From assembly GCA_947476195.1 (NCBI GenBank), contig CANJPT010000045.1, forward strand, positions 1-34,033: DNA of 34,033 nt, read 5' to 3'. This DNA comes from Lewinellaceae bacterium. Lineage in GTDB: Bacteria; Bacteroidota; Bacteroidia; Chitinophagales; Saprospiraceae. The notes beneath the pieces are model-generated. The model was not told the origin of the DNA. It worked only from the letters and a program-made list of their open reading frames with translations, and made no database searches. The first letter of the stretch is position 1, and each line of letters starts with the position of its first letter. Positions 1 through 7,212 of this stretch are shown one piece after another. A program made the translations under genes and the position numbers.

Positions 1-98
1 ACGATATGGCTGCCCAGTTTTTCATACAGGCGAAAGTGTTTGCCGCTTTTAAAAAGGGCGATATCGTAATCGGTAAGAAGAGAGTGTGGCTTTACCAT
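1..98 (-). CDS. glgB: 1,4-alpha-glucan branching enzyme, N-terminal fragment cut by the window edge
   Basis: Reading leftward from an ATG at 98, 32 codons are open to the window edge. The peptide begins MVKPHSLLTDYDIALFKSGK and continues with HFRLYEKLGSHI. This matches what I know of the start of Bacteroidota GlgB proteins, where a short leader is followed by 'DxxLFxxGKHxRLYEKLGSH' just before the N-terminal CBM48 domain. GlgB transfers short alpha-1,4 chains to make alpha-1,6 branches in cytoplasmic glycogen. Nothing catalytic is visible because only the first residues are present. The identification rests on this motif alone but the motif is characteristic. Confidence 0.75.
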   Translation of the reverse strand, partial: MVKPHSLLTDYDIALFKSGKHFRLYEKLGSHI

Positions 99-101
99 TG
101 G

Positions 102-139
102 CGGTTGACGGTGGACGGTGCACCGTCAACCGTGAACCG
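102..139. repeat. Imperfect 38-bp dyad, CGGTTGACGGT-type
   Basis: Two 19-nt arms (102-120 and 121-139) are inverted copies with 17 of 19 positions matching. The centre, GACGGTGCACCGTC at 114-127, is a perfect palindrome. It lies 4 bp upstream of the glgB start codon. The sequence is itself built of repeated CGGTTGACGGTG-like words, as in interspersed repeats of Bacteroidota intergenic DNA. It could be a repeat element or affect glgB expression; the sequence does not decide. Confidence 0.6.
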
Positions 140-426
140 TTGGCGAAAGGTAAGACGTGTGGAGTGTTTTCTGCAAAAATAAAAATCTGGAGGGGGATGG
201 AACACGGATTGCGCAGATGAGACACGGATTTAGCGGGGATATAATTTACGAATGCAGATTACATGAATTAAGATTTTAGAGGGTGATCCCGCGTTTAATA
301 TTCCGAAAACCGCGTTCCATCCTAAGGATTCCATCCCTAAATTCACGGCCCCTACTACTTGGCACAGTTTTGGCTAAAAATCCCTTGCCTCCCGCATGTT
401 CTCATATACAACCACAGACATTCTCC
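140..426. other. Non-coding gap between glgB and the Crp-family gene
   Basis: No credible gene is visible here. At 198-240 the word ACACGGATT occurs twice 22 bp apart within short GCAGAT/GCGGGGAT contexts, resembling the iterated 'ACACGGATT' intergenic repeats I recall from Bacteroidota genomes. The reading frame of the downstream regulator stays open back to 283, but that extension has no similarity to the family and is taken as untranslated. No clear TAnnTTTG box was found. Confidence 0.4.
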
Positions 427-1107
427 ATGAACAGACAACCCTTACATGCTGTGCTTCAACAATTTCCCATGTTGGCATCGCTTTCGGAGGCTGAATTGCA
501 ACGTCTTGCACTCATGGCCGAGCGTCGCACAGCACCCCTTCACTCATTTATATATCTGGCCGACGAACCAAGTGAATATATATATCTGCTCGCGAGGGGG
601 GCGGTAAAAATTGGCATTTTTTCGCTTGATGGCCGCGAGATAATCAAGAATATCCAACATCCATTCACCGTATTCGGCGAATTGGGCCTGACTGGTGAAG
701 TAACCCGCGTAGAATTTGCGTCTGCCATGAGCCGTGACGTAGACTATTTTGCGGTGCGTGTAGAAGATTTCAAGTCCATGATGCAGCAGAATTTTGGCCT
801 TTCGCAGTCTGTAATGCTTTACCTTGGAGAGCGGCTTCGTCGTGCGGAACGGCATTGGGAGTCCTTGATTCTCAAGGATGTACGCACTCGAATCGTAGAG
901 TTTTTAAAAGAAAGTGCTGGAGAACGGGGTCGTCAAGTCGGTTTTGAAACGCTCGTAAAACACGGACTAACCCAACAAGACATCGCCAACCTGGTAGGTG
1001 CAAGCCGCCAAACGGTGACTGCGATCCTCAACGAACTAAAAAAATCTAATTTAATACACTTCAATCGAAACACCATTCTGATCCGGGATATGGACAAATT
1101 GAATTGA
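427..1107 (+). CDS. Crp/Fnr-family transcriptional regulator
   Basis: This 226-residue protein has the Crp/Fnr layout: a cyclic-nucleotide-binding-like beta-roll (about residues 10-125, with the 'GxVKIGIFSLDGREIIKN' strand-turn and 'FGELGLTGE' segments), a long dimer helix, and a C-terminal winged helix-turn-helix (about 150-222) with recognition segment LTQQDIANLVGASRQTVTAI. There are no cysteines, so it cannot carry an FNR-type iron-sulfur cluster. The phosphate-binding RxS of true CRP is not evident, so the effector is unknown. I chose the ATG at 427 because it gives the normal family length; the open frame reaches 283 but that part is not family-like. It ends in an intrinsic terminator and is not obviously co-transcribed with a neighbour. 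Confidence 0.9.
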   Translation: MNRQPLHAVLQQFPMLASLSEAELQRLALMAERRTAPLHSFIYLADEPSEYIYLLARGAVKIGIFSLDGREIIKNIQHPFTVFGELGLTGEVTRVEFASAMSRDVDYFAVRVEDFKSMMQQNFGLSQSVMLYLGERLRRAERHWESLILKDVRTRIVEFLKESAGERGRQVGFETLVKHGLTQQDIANLVGASRQTVTAILNELKKSNLIHFNRNTILIRDMDKLN

Positions 1108-1129
1108 ATCAAAACCATTCACGAAATCG

Positions 1130-1166
1130 AAAAAGGCTTCTGGCATTATGCTGGAAGCCTTTTTTC
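1130..1166 (+). terminator. Intrinsic terminator of the Crp-family gene
   Basis: An 11-bp perfect stem (AAAAAGGCTTC at 1130-1140 with GAAGCCTTTTT at 1154-1164) encloses a 13-nt loop and runs into a T-tract. It begins 23 bp after the stop codon. The A-tract on the left arm could make it work in both directions, and the gene on the other side is convergent. Confidence 0.85.
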
Positions 1167-1213
1167 ATTTTCCTGTTCTCCCGTTTTCCTGTTCCCCCGT
1201 TAAACAAAAAAAA

Positions 1214-2356
1214 CTACCCTCCAAAAGTAAGTACCGTAACCTCCACCCGCTGATTTCTTTTTCTGCCTTCTGGCGTTGTGTTGGGCTCCACGGGTTTAGT
1301 CCAGCCATATCCTTTGTACTGCACGCGTTCTGAAGATACTCCTTTTGAAATGAGCCAGTCTGCGACAGACTTCGCCCGGCTGGTGGATAATTCGAGTGCT
1401 CTGGACTCATTTGGGTAGAGCAGATTATTAGTATGTCCCCCGATTTCTATGCTGATATCTGTATCATTTTTGAGCATGTCGTAAAGTTCTTCCAGTCCTT
1501 TTTCGCTACTCCCTGGATCAAAGGTGTACTCATTCGCTCTAAAATATACGTCCAGGCGGAAAGATTTGCCGCGCTTAGGCTTTTTTTGTTCGAGCGAATT
1601 TGCTGGGTTGGGCTTTGCGCCAGTTGCCATCGTTGGCTTCTCCGGTCCTTTTTTTGCGGCCACTGGTTTTTTCTTGGCATCAGGCATTTTATCTGGAGCA
1701 CAGACGACCTGTTTGATTGGAGTTGCGTTGTCAATGAGCACATTTCCATTGGTATAGAGTGGAAGCGTGGGATTAAATGGGTCTGCTGATCCGTAATATG
1801 CCTCAATGATAATATGCGTCCAGGTTCCTTTTTTAGGGCTAAGCCGGCAATTATAGGTTAGCCACCTTGGGTGGATGATCACAGCAGACTGATACAGCAT
1901 CTCGCCCTTGTCACAATAGCCATTTCCACCCCAGATAAGGACTCTGACAGGCGTTGTAAATTTATAGAGGGATTGAGCATCTGTTACTTTACTGACGTAC
2001 GAAGTATCCCTGCGGAAATCAAGGTTAAACTCATAGCATTGATTCACTTCTAATGGTTGGGGCAGGCGTTGACCGACACTTTCCCAAGTGCCAGATTGAC
2101 GGACAACAAGACCCAGGTAGGTATTCCCGTTACGTGCTGCGGAACTGACCCCAAAGAATCCGGGTTGAATATCGGGCGGAGTTTGATCTGCCGGACCACA
2201 ATTGCTCCAGCCAGGGATTCCACCCCGATCGCCACTATGAGGAAAATCCTCAAAAGAAGGGTTTGTTAAAAAGATCTGGTTGCCTGGTTGCCCCCAAGCC
2301 GCAAGCGGTATGGTGAGCAGAATGGCAGCCCGGACAATTTTTGATTCAAAAAACAT
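1214..2356 (-). CDS. Secreted OmpA-family (peptidoglycan-associated) envelope protein
   Basis: The 380-residue product has a signal peptide (ending near the AAWG at residues 19-22), a beta-sandwich N-terminal part starting 'NPSFEDFP' that resembles the ligand-binding modules of Bacteroidota surface proteins, a Lys/Pro-rich linker (about 235-265), and an OmpA C-terminal domain from about 266. In the OmpA domain the usual GHTD motif reads GHTN (Asn310), so the Asp that normally contacts diaminopimelate is missing, while the partner Arg in 'STSRAKSV' (Arg327) is present. The frame is open upstream to 2626, but that extension translates the GAGTGAAT repeat and is not protein-like; the ATG at 2356 is followed directly by a good signal peptide. 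It probably anchors the outer membrane or an exported module to the cell wall. Confidence 0.85.
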   Translation of the reverse strand: MFFESKIVRAAILLTIPLAAWGQPGNQIFLTNPSFEDFPHSGDRGGIPGWSNCGPADQTPPDIQPGFFGVSSAARNGNTYLGLVVRQSGTWESVGQRLPQPLEVNQCYEFNLDFRRDTSYVSKVTDAQSLYKFTTPVRVLIWGGNGYCDKGEMLYQSAVIIHPRWLTYNCRLSPKKGTWTHIIIEAYYGSADPFNPTLPLYTNGNVLIDNATPIKQVVCAPDKMPDAKKKPVAAKKGPEKPTMATGAKPNPANSLEQKKPKRGKSFRLDVYFRANEYTFDPGSSEKGLEELYDMLKNDTDISIEIGGHTNNLLYPNESRALELSTSRAKSVADWLISKGVSSERVQYKGYGWTKPVEPNTTPEGRKRNQRVEVTVLTFGG

Positions 2357-2450
2357 AGCAGTAACTATTTTGATTAATCCTTGCAAATAATACGAGACAA
2401 AGCGTGTGCCATTTGCATAATAACTGACACATGAGCCGGTCATTCGCCTC

Positions 2451-2458
2451 CAAATATA
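2451..2458 (-). promoter_or_regulatory. -7 box (TATATTTG) for the OmpA-family gene
   Basis: On the minus strand the sequence TATATTTG matches the Bacteroidota -7 consensus TAnnTTTG exactly. It would start transcription around 2444 and give a leader of roughly 88 nt. No convincing TTG -33 element is present at the usual spacing. Confidence 0.5.
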
Positions 2459-2504
2459 CATTAACGCCAAATATTGCGTTTTTAATATCTCTTTTCTACG
2501 AAAA

Positions 2505-2555
2505 ATGAGTGAATGAGTGAGTGAATGAATGAGTGAGTGAGTGAATGAGTGAGTG
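2505..2555. repeat. GAGTGAAT low-complexity tandem repeat, left arm
   Basis: The stretch is built wholly of GAGT and GAAT tetramers (period 4). Its reverse complement recurs at 2618-2650, so the two can pair as a large imperfect hairpin between the fabH-like gene and the OmpA-family gene, both on the minus strand. Confidence 0.75.
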
Positions 2556-2617
2556 TTGGTGCCTAAGCCTGGCATTTTTAAAGTTTTCTCAGTGAAAGTC
2601 CATACCAAGCTTAGCCC

Positions 2618-2650
2618 TTCATTCACTCATTCATTCACTCATTCACTCAC
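2618..2650. repeat. CATTCACT low-complexity tandem repeat, right arm
   Basis: This is the inverted counterpart of 2505-2555, made of ATTC and ACTC tetramers. It runs into the fabH-like gene: the TGA stop at 2647-2649 is formed by the repeat itself, so repeat expansion here touches the end of the coding region. Confidence 0.75.
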
Positions 2651-3717
2651 CACCGAATCAGAGCGCTAGCCCAAGTAAAGCCGCTGCCAAATGCAGCCAG
2701 GCATACCAGGTCGCCTTTATTTATTTTTCCAGCCTCCCATGCCTCGCAAAGTGCGATGGGAACAGAAGCTGCAGTGGTATTGCCGTATTTTTGGATGTTG
2801 TTCCACACCTGGTCGTCGCGGAGCCGAAGCAAACGCTGCACCATCTGACTGATACGGAGATTTGCCTGGTGGGGAATAAACATATTGATATCCGTGGTTT
2901 CAAGCCCGACTTCATGGAGAGCCTCGTGTATAACTTCCGGAAATTTCTGAATGGCGAGTTTAAAAACGAACTGTCCATCCATATTGGGGAATAGCAGGCT
3001 GTCTTCCACCATCTTGGGCGTAATAAAAATTTCGCCATAGGTATCTGCAGGCGGGTAGCCGAGATCAGTGGTGTCCCCTGTTCTTTTTTGATGATATCCA
3101 CCATGTGCCCCGGGGTTGATGAAGGCAAGTTTTTCAGCGTAGGTGCCGTCTGAATGTAGTTTGGTAGTCAGGATACCCTGGTTTTCGTCGTCCGTAGGTT
3201 GGATGATAGCCGCCCCTGCACCGTCTCCGAAAATGACGGTTACATTCCGGCCTCGTGTGCTGAAGTCAAGCCCCATAGAGTGCATTTCAGCGCCAACGAC
3301 CAGCACATTTTTATACATCCCGGTCTTCACAAACTGGTCAGCAATGCTAAGCGCGTACAAAAATCCGGTACATTGATTTCTGATATCAAGTGAACCGACC
3401 TCTTTGTGGGTAATGCCCAATTCACGTTGCATGAGTACACCACAACCGGGGAAATAATAGTCTGGACTGAGGGTAGCAAAGATGATGAAGTCAATTTCAT
3501 CCGGCAATATCCCTGCCCGTTCGCAGGCAACCAGTGCGGCTTTCGCCCCCATACTGGAAGTTGTTTCTTCGTGCTTTTTGCCATAGTGACGGGTCTGGAT
3601 ACCTGTGCGCTCCTGTACCCATTCATCGGTGGTATCCATTACTAAGGAAAGGTCGTGGTTTGAAACGATCCGTTCTGGTAAGTAGGAGCCGATTCCGGCA
3701 ATTTTGCTGCGTTTCAT
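2647..3717 (-). CDS. 3-oxoacyl-[acyl-carrier-protein] synthase III family (FabH-type ketoacyl synthase)
   Basis: The 356-residue cytoplasmic protein has the thiolase fold of FabH: the start MKRSKIAGIGSYLPERIVSN, then 'TDEWVQERTGI', and the full catalytic triad Cys116 (DIRNQCTGF), His283 (FIPHQANLR) and Asn313 (YGNTTAAS), ending with the typical 'FGSGFTWASALIRW'. KASIII condenses an acyl-CoA primer with malonyl-ACP to start fatty-acid synthesis. The length is somewhat above the usual 317-335 because of an insert near residues 205-240 (HGGYHQKRTGDTTDLG). Such longer paralogs can start branched or specialised acyl chains, so I do not give a firm symbol. The ATG at 3717 gives the canonical N-terminus. 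It stands alone. Confidence 0.92.
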   Translation of the reverse strand: MKRSKIAGIGSYLPERIVSNHDLSLVMDTTDEWVQERTGIQTRHYGKKHEETTSSMGAKAALVACERAGILPDEIDFIIFATLSPDYYFPGCGVLMQRELGITHKEVGSLDIRNQCTGFLYALSIADQFVKTGMYKNVLVVGAEMHSMGLDFSTRGRNVTVIFGDGAGAAIIQPTDDENQGILTTKLHSDGTYAEKLAFINPGAHGGYHQKRTGDTTDLGYPPADTYGEIFITPKMVEDSLLFPNMDGQFVFKLAIQKFPEVIHEALHEVGLETTDINMFIPHQANLRISQMVQRLLRLRDDQVWNNIQKYGNTTAASVPIALCEAWEAGKINKGDLVCLAAFGSGFTWASALIRW

Positions 3718-3823
3718 GTGTTGTAGCGAAAGGTTTTTTCAATTAAGGCCTGAAATTACCTACAAATAACGGCCAAATTAGTCAAAGGTTCTGACGAAAT
3801 TTTTATGTGCATCCTTATTCCGT

Positions 3824-3914
3824 CAATGACAAATGACCCAATGACAAATGACCCAATGACAAATGACCCAATGACAAATAACCCAATGACCCAATGACGA
3901 ATAACCTAATGACC
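3824..3914. repeat. 15-bp tandem repeat, CAATGACAAATGACC
   Basis: Three identical 15-mers (3824-3868) are followed by one variant with TAACC (3869-3883), a truncated 8-mer (3884-3891), another 15-bp variant (3892-3906) and a final 8-mer (3907-3914). It fills the gap just downstream of the EamA permease gene. The 8-bp remainders suggest the basic unit is a shorter CAATGACC/AAATGACC word. Confidence 0.85.
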
Positions 3915-3926
3915 GAACACAGCCAC

Positions 3927-4811
3927 TTACTCCCTTTTCGAATTCACAATCCAGACGCCAACAATGGTAATGGACATACCGGCCACTTCCCAGACAGTCA
4001 ATGCTTCACCCAGTAAGGCCCATCCCAACAAAATAGCGACTACTGGATTGATGTATGTATACAGCGACGAAACGGTGGCACTCAGGTGTTTGAGTACAAA
4101 CATATACAGAGAAAAAGCCAATGCAGAGCCAATTAAAGCCAGGTATCCCACAGCCATCCAGCCTTGGGTGGTATGGTGAATGGTATGGTTGGTATCAAAA
4201 AAGAAACTCACTACAAAACCACCTAATCCTCCTGAGGTGATCTGTAATCCCGCATTCAGGAGTGGAGAAACACCAGGAGAATTCCATTGTTTTGCCATTA
4301 CGGTTCCCAGCGACCAGGTAAAACAGGAGGCAAAACACCCCGCAATGCCCCAACGATATTCCGGGCGGATAAAATCCTGCCAGCCTTCTCTAAAGATAAG
4401 TGCCAGCCCACCAAATCCCAGCAGTACGCCCAATACCATGCGACCGTGAATGCGCTCTTTGCCATGCCAGGCCAAAGAAAGCAGTACGACCAGTACAGGG
4501 GTAAGCGACCCAATGATAGCTGCCAGACCAGAGGATACATATTGCATACCCCAGGTCACGAAGCCATTGCCGCCGGTAATGGTTGCGACCCCTGTAATGG
4601 CCTGCAGTCCTATGTACTTACGATTGGGTATTTTAAATTTTCCACTGCCATAAGCCAGGCTCAAAAGCAGCAGTCCTGCAGCTGTTTGTCGGATACCAAC
4701 CAGTAAAAAAGGTGGAAAATCCATAACCGCGTACTTAATCGCGGCGTAAGTAGTACCCCAAATAATACAAATAAGGGCAAGGAAGAGATAGGCTCGGCGG
4801 ATAACTGACAT
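3927..4811 (-). CDS. EamA/DMT-superfamily permease
   Basis: This 294-residue membrane protein has about ten hydrophobic segments arranged as two EamA repeats (about residues 8-140 and 155-290), beginning MSVIRRAYLFLALICIIWGT with the usual 'IWGTTYAAIKYAV' of the first helix and ending in a short basic tail (NSKRE). DMT-family carriers export metabolites, amino acids or drugs across the inner membrane; the substrate cannot be read from the sequence. The ATG at 4811 is 4 bp from a perfect -7 box on the same strand, which supports it. It is divergent from the TetR gene at 4991, sharing a 179-bp control region, so it may be co-regulated with the efflux operon. Confidence 0.92.
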   Translation of the reverse strand: MSVIRRAYLFLALICIIWGTTYAAIKYAVMDFPPFLLVGIRQTAAGLLLLSLAYGSGKFKIPNRKYIGLQAITGVATITGGNGFVTWGMQYVSSGLAAIIGSLTPVLVVLLSLAWHGKERIHGRMVLGVLLGFGGLALIFREGWQDFIRPEYRWGIAGCFASCFTWSLGTVMAKQWNSPGVSPLLNAGLQITSGGLGGFVVSFFFDTNHTIHHTTQGWMAVGYLALIGSALAFSLYMFVLKHLSATVSSLYTYINPVVAILLGWALLGEALTVWEVAGMSITIVGVWIVNSKRE

Positions 4812-4815
4812 GGCT

Positions 4816-4823
4816 CAAAGATA
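4816..4823 (-). promoter_or_regulatory. -7 box (TATCTTTG) for the EamA permease
   Basis: On the minus strand TATCTTTG matches TAnnTTTG exactly and lies only 4 nt before the ATG, so the mRNA would be leaderless or nearly so. No strong -33 element is visible. Confidence 0.55.
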
Positions 4824-4943
4824 ACTGCTCAGCTAAACTTTGACAGCTTTTCATTGTTCAGCTTTCTTTTTGTTCTGTTTGATGGAACTTTTAAGGTGCT
4901 TTTTGGAATTTTATTTGACGTTCGTCGAAAAACATTAAAAACA

Positions 4944-4975
4944 ATGGAAACGTTTTACCCGTAAATTGTTTCCAT
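4944..4975. promoter_or_regulatory. Candidate TetR operator
   Basis: A perfect 8-bp dyad, ATGGAAAC (4944-4951) and GTTTCCAT (4968-4975) with a 16-nt spacer, ends 3 bp before the -7 box of the TetR gene. Its position over the promoter fits autorepression by the adjacent TetR protein, with possible reach to the divergent permease. This is inference from location and symmetry. Confidence 0.4.
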
Positions 4976-4978
4976 AAG

Positions 4979-4986
4979 TACCTTTG
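4979..4986 (+). promoter_or_regulatory. -7 box (TACCTTTG) for the TetR-efflux operon
   Basis: TACCTTTG matches the TAnnTTTG consensus exactly and lies 4 nt before the ATG of the TetR gene, again implying a leaderless or near-leaderless transcript. Confidence 0.55.
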
Positions 4987-4990
4987 CGGT

Positions 4991-5626
4991 ATGTTTACAG
5001 AACAGCAGGAAAAATGGTTGAAAAGGGTGGAAGAGTTGTTTTTCAAACTCGGCATCAAAAGCATCACGATGGATGACGTGGCGCGAGAGCTGGGCATTTC
5101 TAAAAAAACGCTTTATGCCTTTGTAGAAAGCAAGGATGATCTGGTAAGCAAGGTCATGGATCGGCATATGGCGGAACAATGCAGGATAGACGAGGCCGTT
5201 CATGCCAAATCAGCCAATGCAATCGATGAAATGGTGCGCCTGATCCAACAGATTATGACTGATTTGGGCCAAATGAAACCAAATGTTGTCCATGAAATGC
5301 AAAAGTATCACCGTGATGTCTGGGATCGGATCCATGATTTTCAGCAGTCTTATATTCTAAATCTCGCCCGACAAAACCTGGAATGGGGCTGCCGGGAAGG
5401 TCTATATCGGCTTGATTTTGATGTGGAAATAGCCGCTCGATTTTACATTGCCGGTGCGATGTCTATATTTGATGAGCAGTATTTTCCGAAGCCGCCTTAC
5501 ACTTTTGATGGTCTGTTCAAAGAGTTCATAACCAATTACCTGTATAGCTTAGTTTCCGAAAAAGGCTTGAATGTCTTGAAAGAAAAATTGGAGACTGACT
5601 CAAACGCAACGACCCACAAAACCTAA
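4991..5626 (+). CDS. TetR/AcrR-family transcriptional regulator
   Basis: The 211-residue protein has an N-terminal TetR helix-turn-helix (about residues 8-57; motif ITMDDVARELGISKKTLYAF followed by VESKDDLV) and a variable all-helical ligand domain. It is the first gene of a plus-strand operon with a TolC-like protein, an adaptor and an RND pump, the usual arrangement of a ligand-relieved repressor of drug efflux. The next gene follows by 55 bp. The ATG at 4991 gives a normal N-terminus and is placed just after a -7 box. The inducing ligand is unknown. Confidence 0.92.
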   Translation: MFTEQQEKWLKRVEELFFKLGIKSITMDDVARELGISKKTLYAFVESKDDLVSKVMDRHMAEQCRIDEAVHAKSANAIDEMVRLIQQIMTDLGQMKPNVVHEMQKYHRDVWDRIHDFQQSYILNLARQNLEWGCREGLYRLDFDVEIAARFYIAGAMSIFDEQYFPKPPYTFDGLFKEFITNYLYSLVSEKGLNVLKEKLETDSNATTHKT

Positions 5627-5681
5627 ATTTCAATCCATGCAAATGAGTTTGCTTGTTTCGCGTGACAAATCAACATATAAC

Positions 5682-7142
5682 ATGCTCAATAAATATTCAC
5701 AAAAACTCCTGCTGATCGGTATCCTACTCACGTATGGAGCCATCGCTCAAGCTCAAAACGGACAGGCCATGAGTCTGAACGACTGTATTCAGTTCGCCTT
5801 GCAAAATCACCCGGATGTTAAGACGGCACAGTTACAGATAAAAGATGCGGACTGGCGCGTGAAGGAAAACTTTGCTACTGGACTGCCCCAGATCGCGGCA
5901 GGCGCTTCTTACTCGGGCTTCATTCAGCGTGGGGGATTGCCCAGTGGAGCCTTGTCCTTTGGCGGCGGTGGCGGATCCATTGATCCGAACGCTGCCTATT
6001 ATCAAACCCTTCAGAACGAACTGGGTGGAAGTGATGGTGTAAAGGCACTGGGGCAGTTTTTAGGGGCTGCATTTGCCTCTGACCCGAACTCTAAAATATA
6101 TTTCAATCCGGTGCATAGTATATCCGGAACCCTGGGGGTCAATCAACTGATATTTAACAATTCTTACCTTGTTGGCCTACGGGCAGCACGCTACTATCGC
6201 CAGTATGTTGACAACCAGCTTGTAGTGGCCCGCCAAAACGTGCGCAACCTGGTAACCGATGTTTATCTGCCAGCCTTGCTGATCTCAGAAAATCTTTCCA
6301 TACTGGATAAGAATATCGGAAATCTGGAAAAGCTTTTTTCTGACACCAAAGCCATCAATAAAGCAGGATTTGCCGAACAGTTGGACGTGGACCGTCTCGA
6401 GCTTTCGCTCTCAAATCTGCGCAGTGAGCGTGGCAACCTGGCCCGCCAACGTGAGATAGTGGTCAATGCCCTTAAGTTTAACATGGGTATGCCAGTGGCC
6501 AATGAAATTAGTCTTTCAGATGATGTCCCCACATTACTTGCAGCTTCCGGTGAAGCAGATCTGAGTTCTGCCCCCAATTTTATGGCCCGTCCGGAATATC
6601 TGCTTTTGCTCAAAGGCCGCGATCTTAGCAATGTTCAGATAGACCTGTACCGCAAACCCTGGATGCCTACCGTAGCCGGTTTTGCTCAATGGCAACCTGG
6701 GTATCAGGGAGGATTCGGAGCCAAAGGGTCTGACAGCTTCAAAGATTGGTATTACATCGCATCGGCAGTAGCCGGCGTTTCTGTAAGCCTGCCTATATGG
6801 GACGGCGGTGGTTCAAAAGCCAGAAAAGAACGCGCCATAATTTCTGCCCAGACGATTGACATTCAAAAGCAAATGCTCGAGAATGCCATCTCCCTTGAGC
6901 TTGACGCGGCCCGTAAACAATATCTCAATGCGCTGGAACGGGTAGCAAACCAGGAAAAGAATCTCTCGCTGGCTCAACGGATCTACGATACTACCCAGAC
7001 TAAATACAAGGCCGGTGTAGGTAGTAGCTTTGAAGTCACTCAGTCGGAGTCGGGCCTTTATTCGGCACAACAAAGTTTATTGCAATCTAAATATGATCTG
7101 CTGGCCGCCAAAGTAGCCATCAAAAAAGCGCTGGGGCAGTAA
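5682..7142 (+). CDS. TolC-family outer membrane efflux protein
   Basis: This 486-residue protein has a signal peptide cleaved near 'AIAQAQ' and two OEP repeats with the long helical hairpins of TolC: one around residues 30-240 (starting 'MSLNDCIQFALQNHPDVKTA') and one around 300-480 with 'YLNALERVANQEKNLSLAQ', then 'KYKAGVGSSFEVTQSES'. Residues 95-155 hold a Gly-rich insert (FGGGGGS) in the first beta/loop region. As the outer membrane channel it would complete a tripartite pump with the next two gene products. The frame is open from 5637, but the ATG at 5682 puts the signal peptide at the N-terminus. Confidence 0.92.
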   Translation: MLNKYSQKLLLIGILLTYGAIAQAQNGQAMSLNDCIQFALQNHPDVKTAQLQIKDADWRVKENFATGLPQIAAGASYSGFIQRGGLPSGALSFGGGGGSIDPNAAYYQTLQNELGGSDGVKALGQFLGAAFASDPNSKIYFNPVHSISGTLGVNQLIFNNSYLVGLRAARYYRQYVDNQLVVARQNVRNLVTDVYLPALLISENLSILDKNIGNLEKLFSDTKAINKAGFAEQLDVDRLELSLSNLRSERGNLARQREIVVNALKFNMGMPVANEISLSDDVPTLLAASGEADLSSAPNFMARPEYLLLLKGRDLSNVQIDLYRKPWMPTVAGFAQWQPGYQGGFGAKGSDSFKDWYYIASAVAGVSVSLPIWDGGGSKARKERAIISAQTIDIQKQMLENAISLELDAARKQYLNALERVANQEKNLSLAQRIYDTTQTKYKAGVGSSFEVTQSESGLYSAQQSLLQSKYDLLAAKVAIKKALGQ

Positions 7143-7149
7143 TTACAGC

Positions 7150-7193
7150 CCGGAACCTTGTTCCGATAATTTAATGCTGGAACTGTGTTCCGG
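7150..7193. repeat. Paired GGAACnnnGTTCC dyads, copy 1
   Basis: Two short palindromes, CGGAACCTTGTTCCG (7151-7165) and GGAACTGTGTTCC (7179-7191), lie in the 70-bp gap between the outer membrane and adaptor genes. The same double structure recurs at 11786-11827 at the end of the operon. Confidence 0.65.
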
Positions 7194-7212
7194 CTTACAC
7201 CAAAATAAAAAA

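Noticed and set aside
2357-2626. N-terminal extension of the OmpA-family gene to 2626
   Set aside because: The extra residues translate the GAGTGAAT repeat (THSFTHSLIHSL-like) and a -7 promoter box lies within the stretch; the ATG at 2356 starts a proper signal peptide.
3824-3914. Possible CRISPR array
   Set aside because: The units are 15 bp and adjoin directly with no spacers; there are no cas genes in the window.
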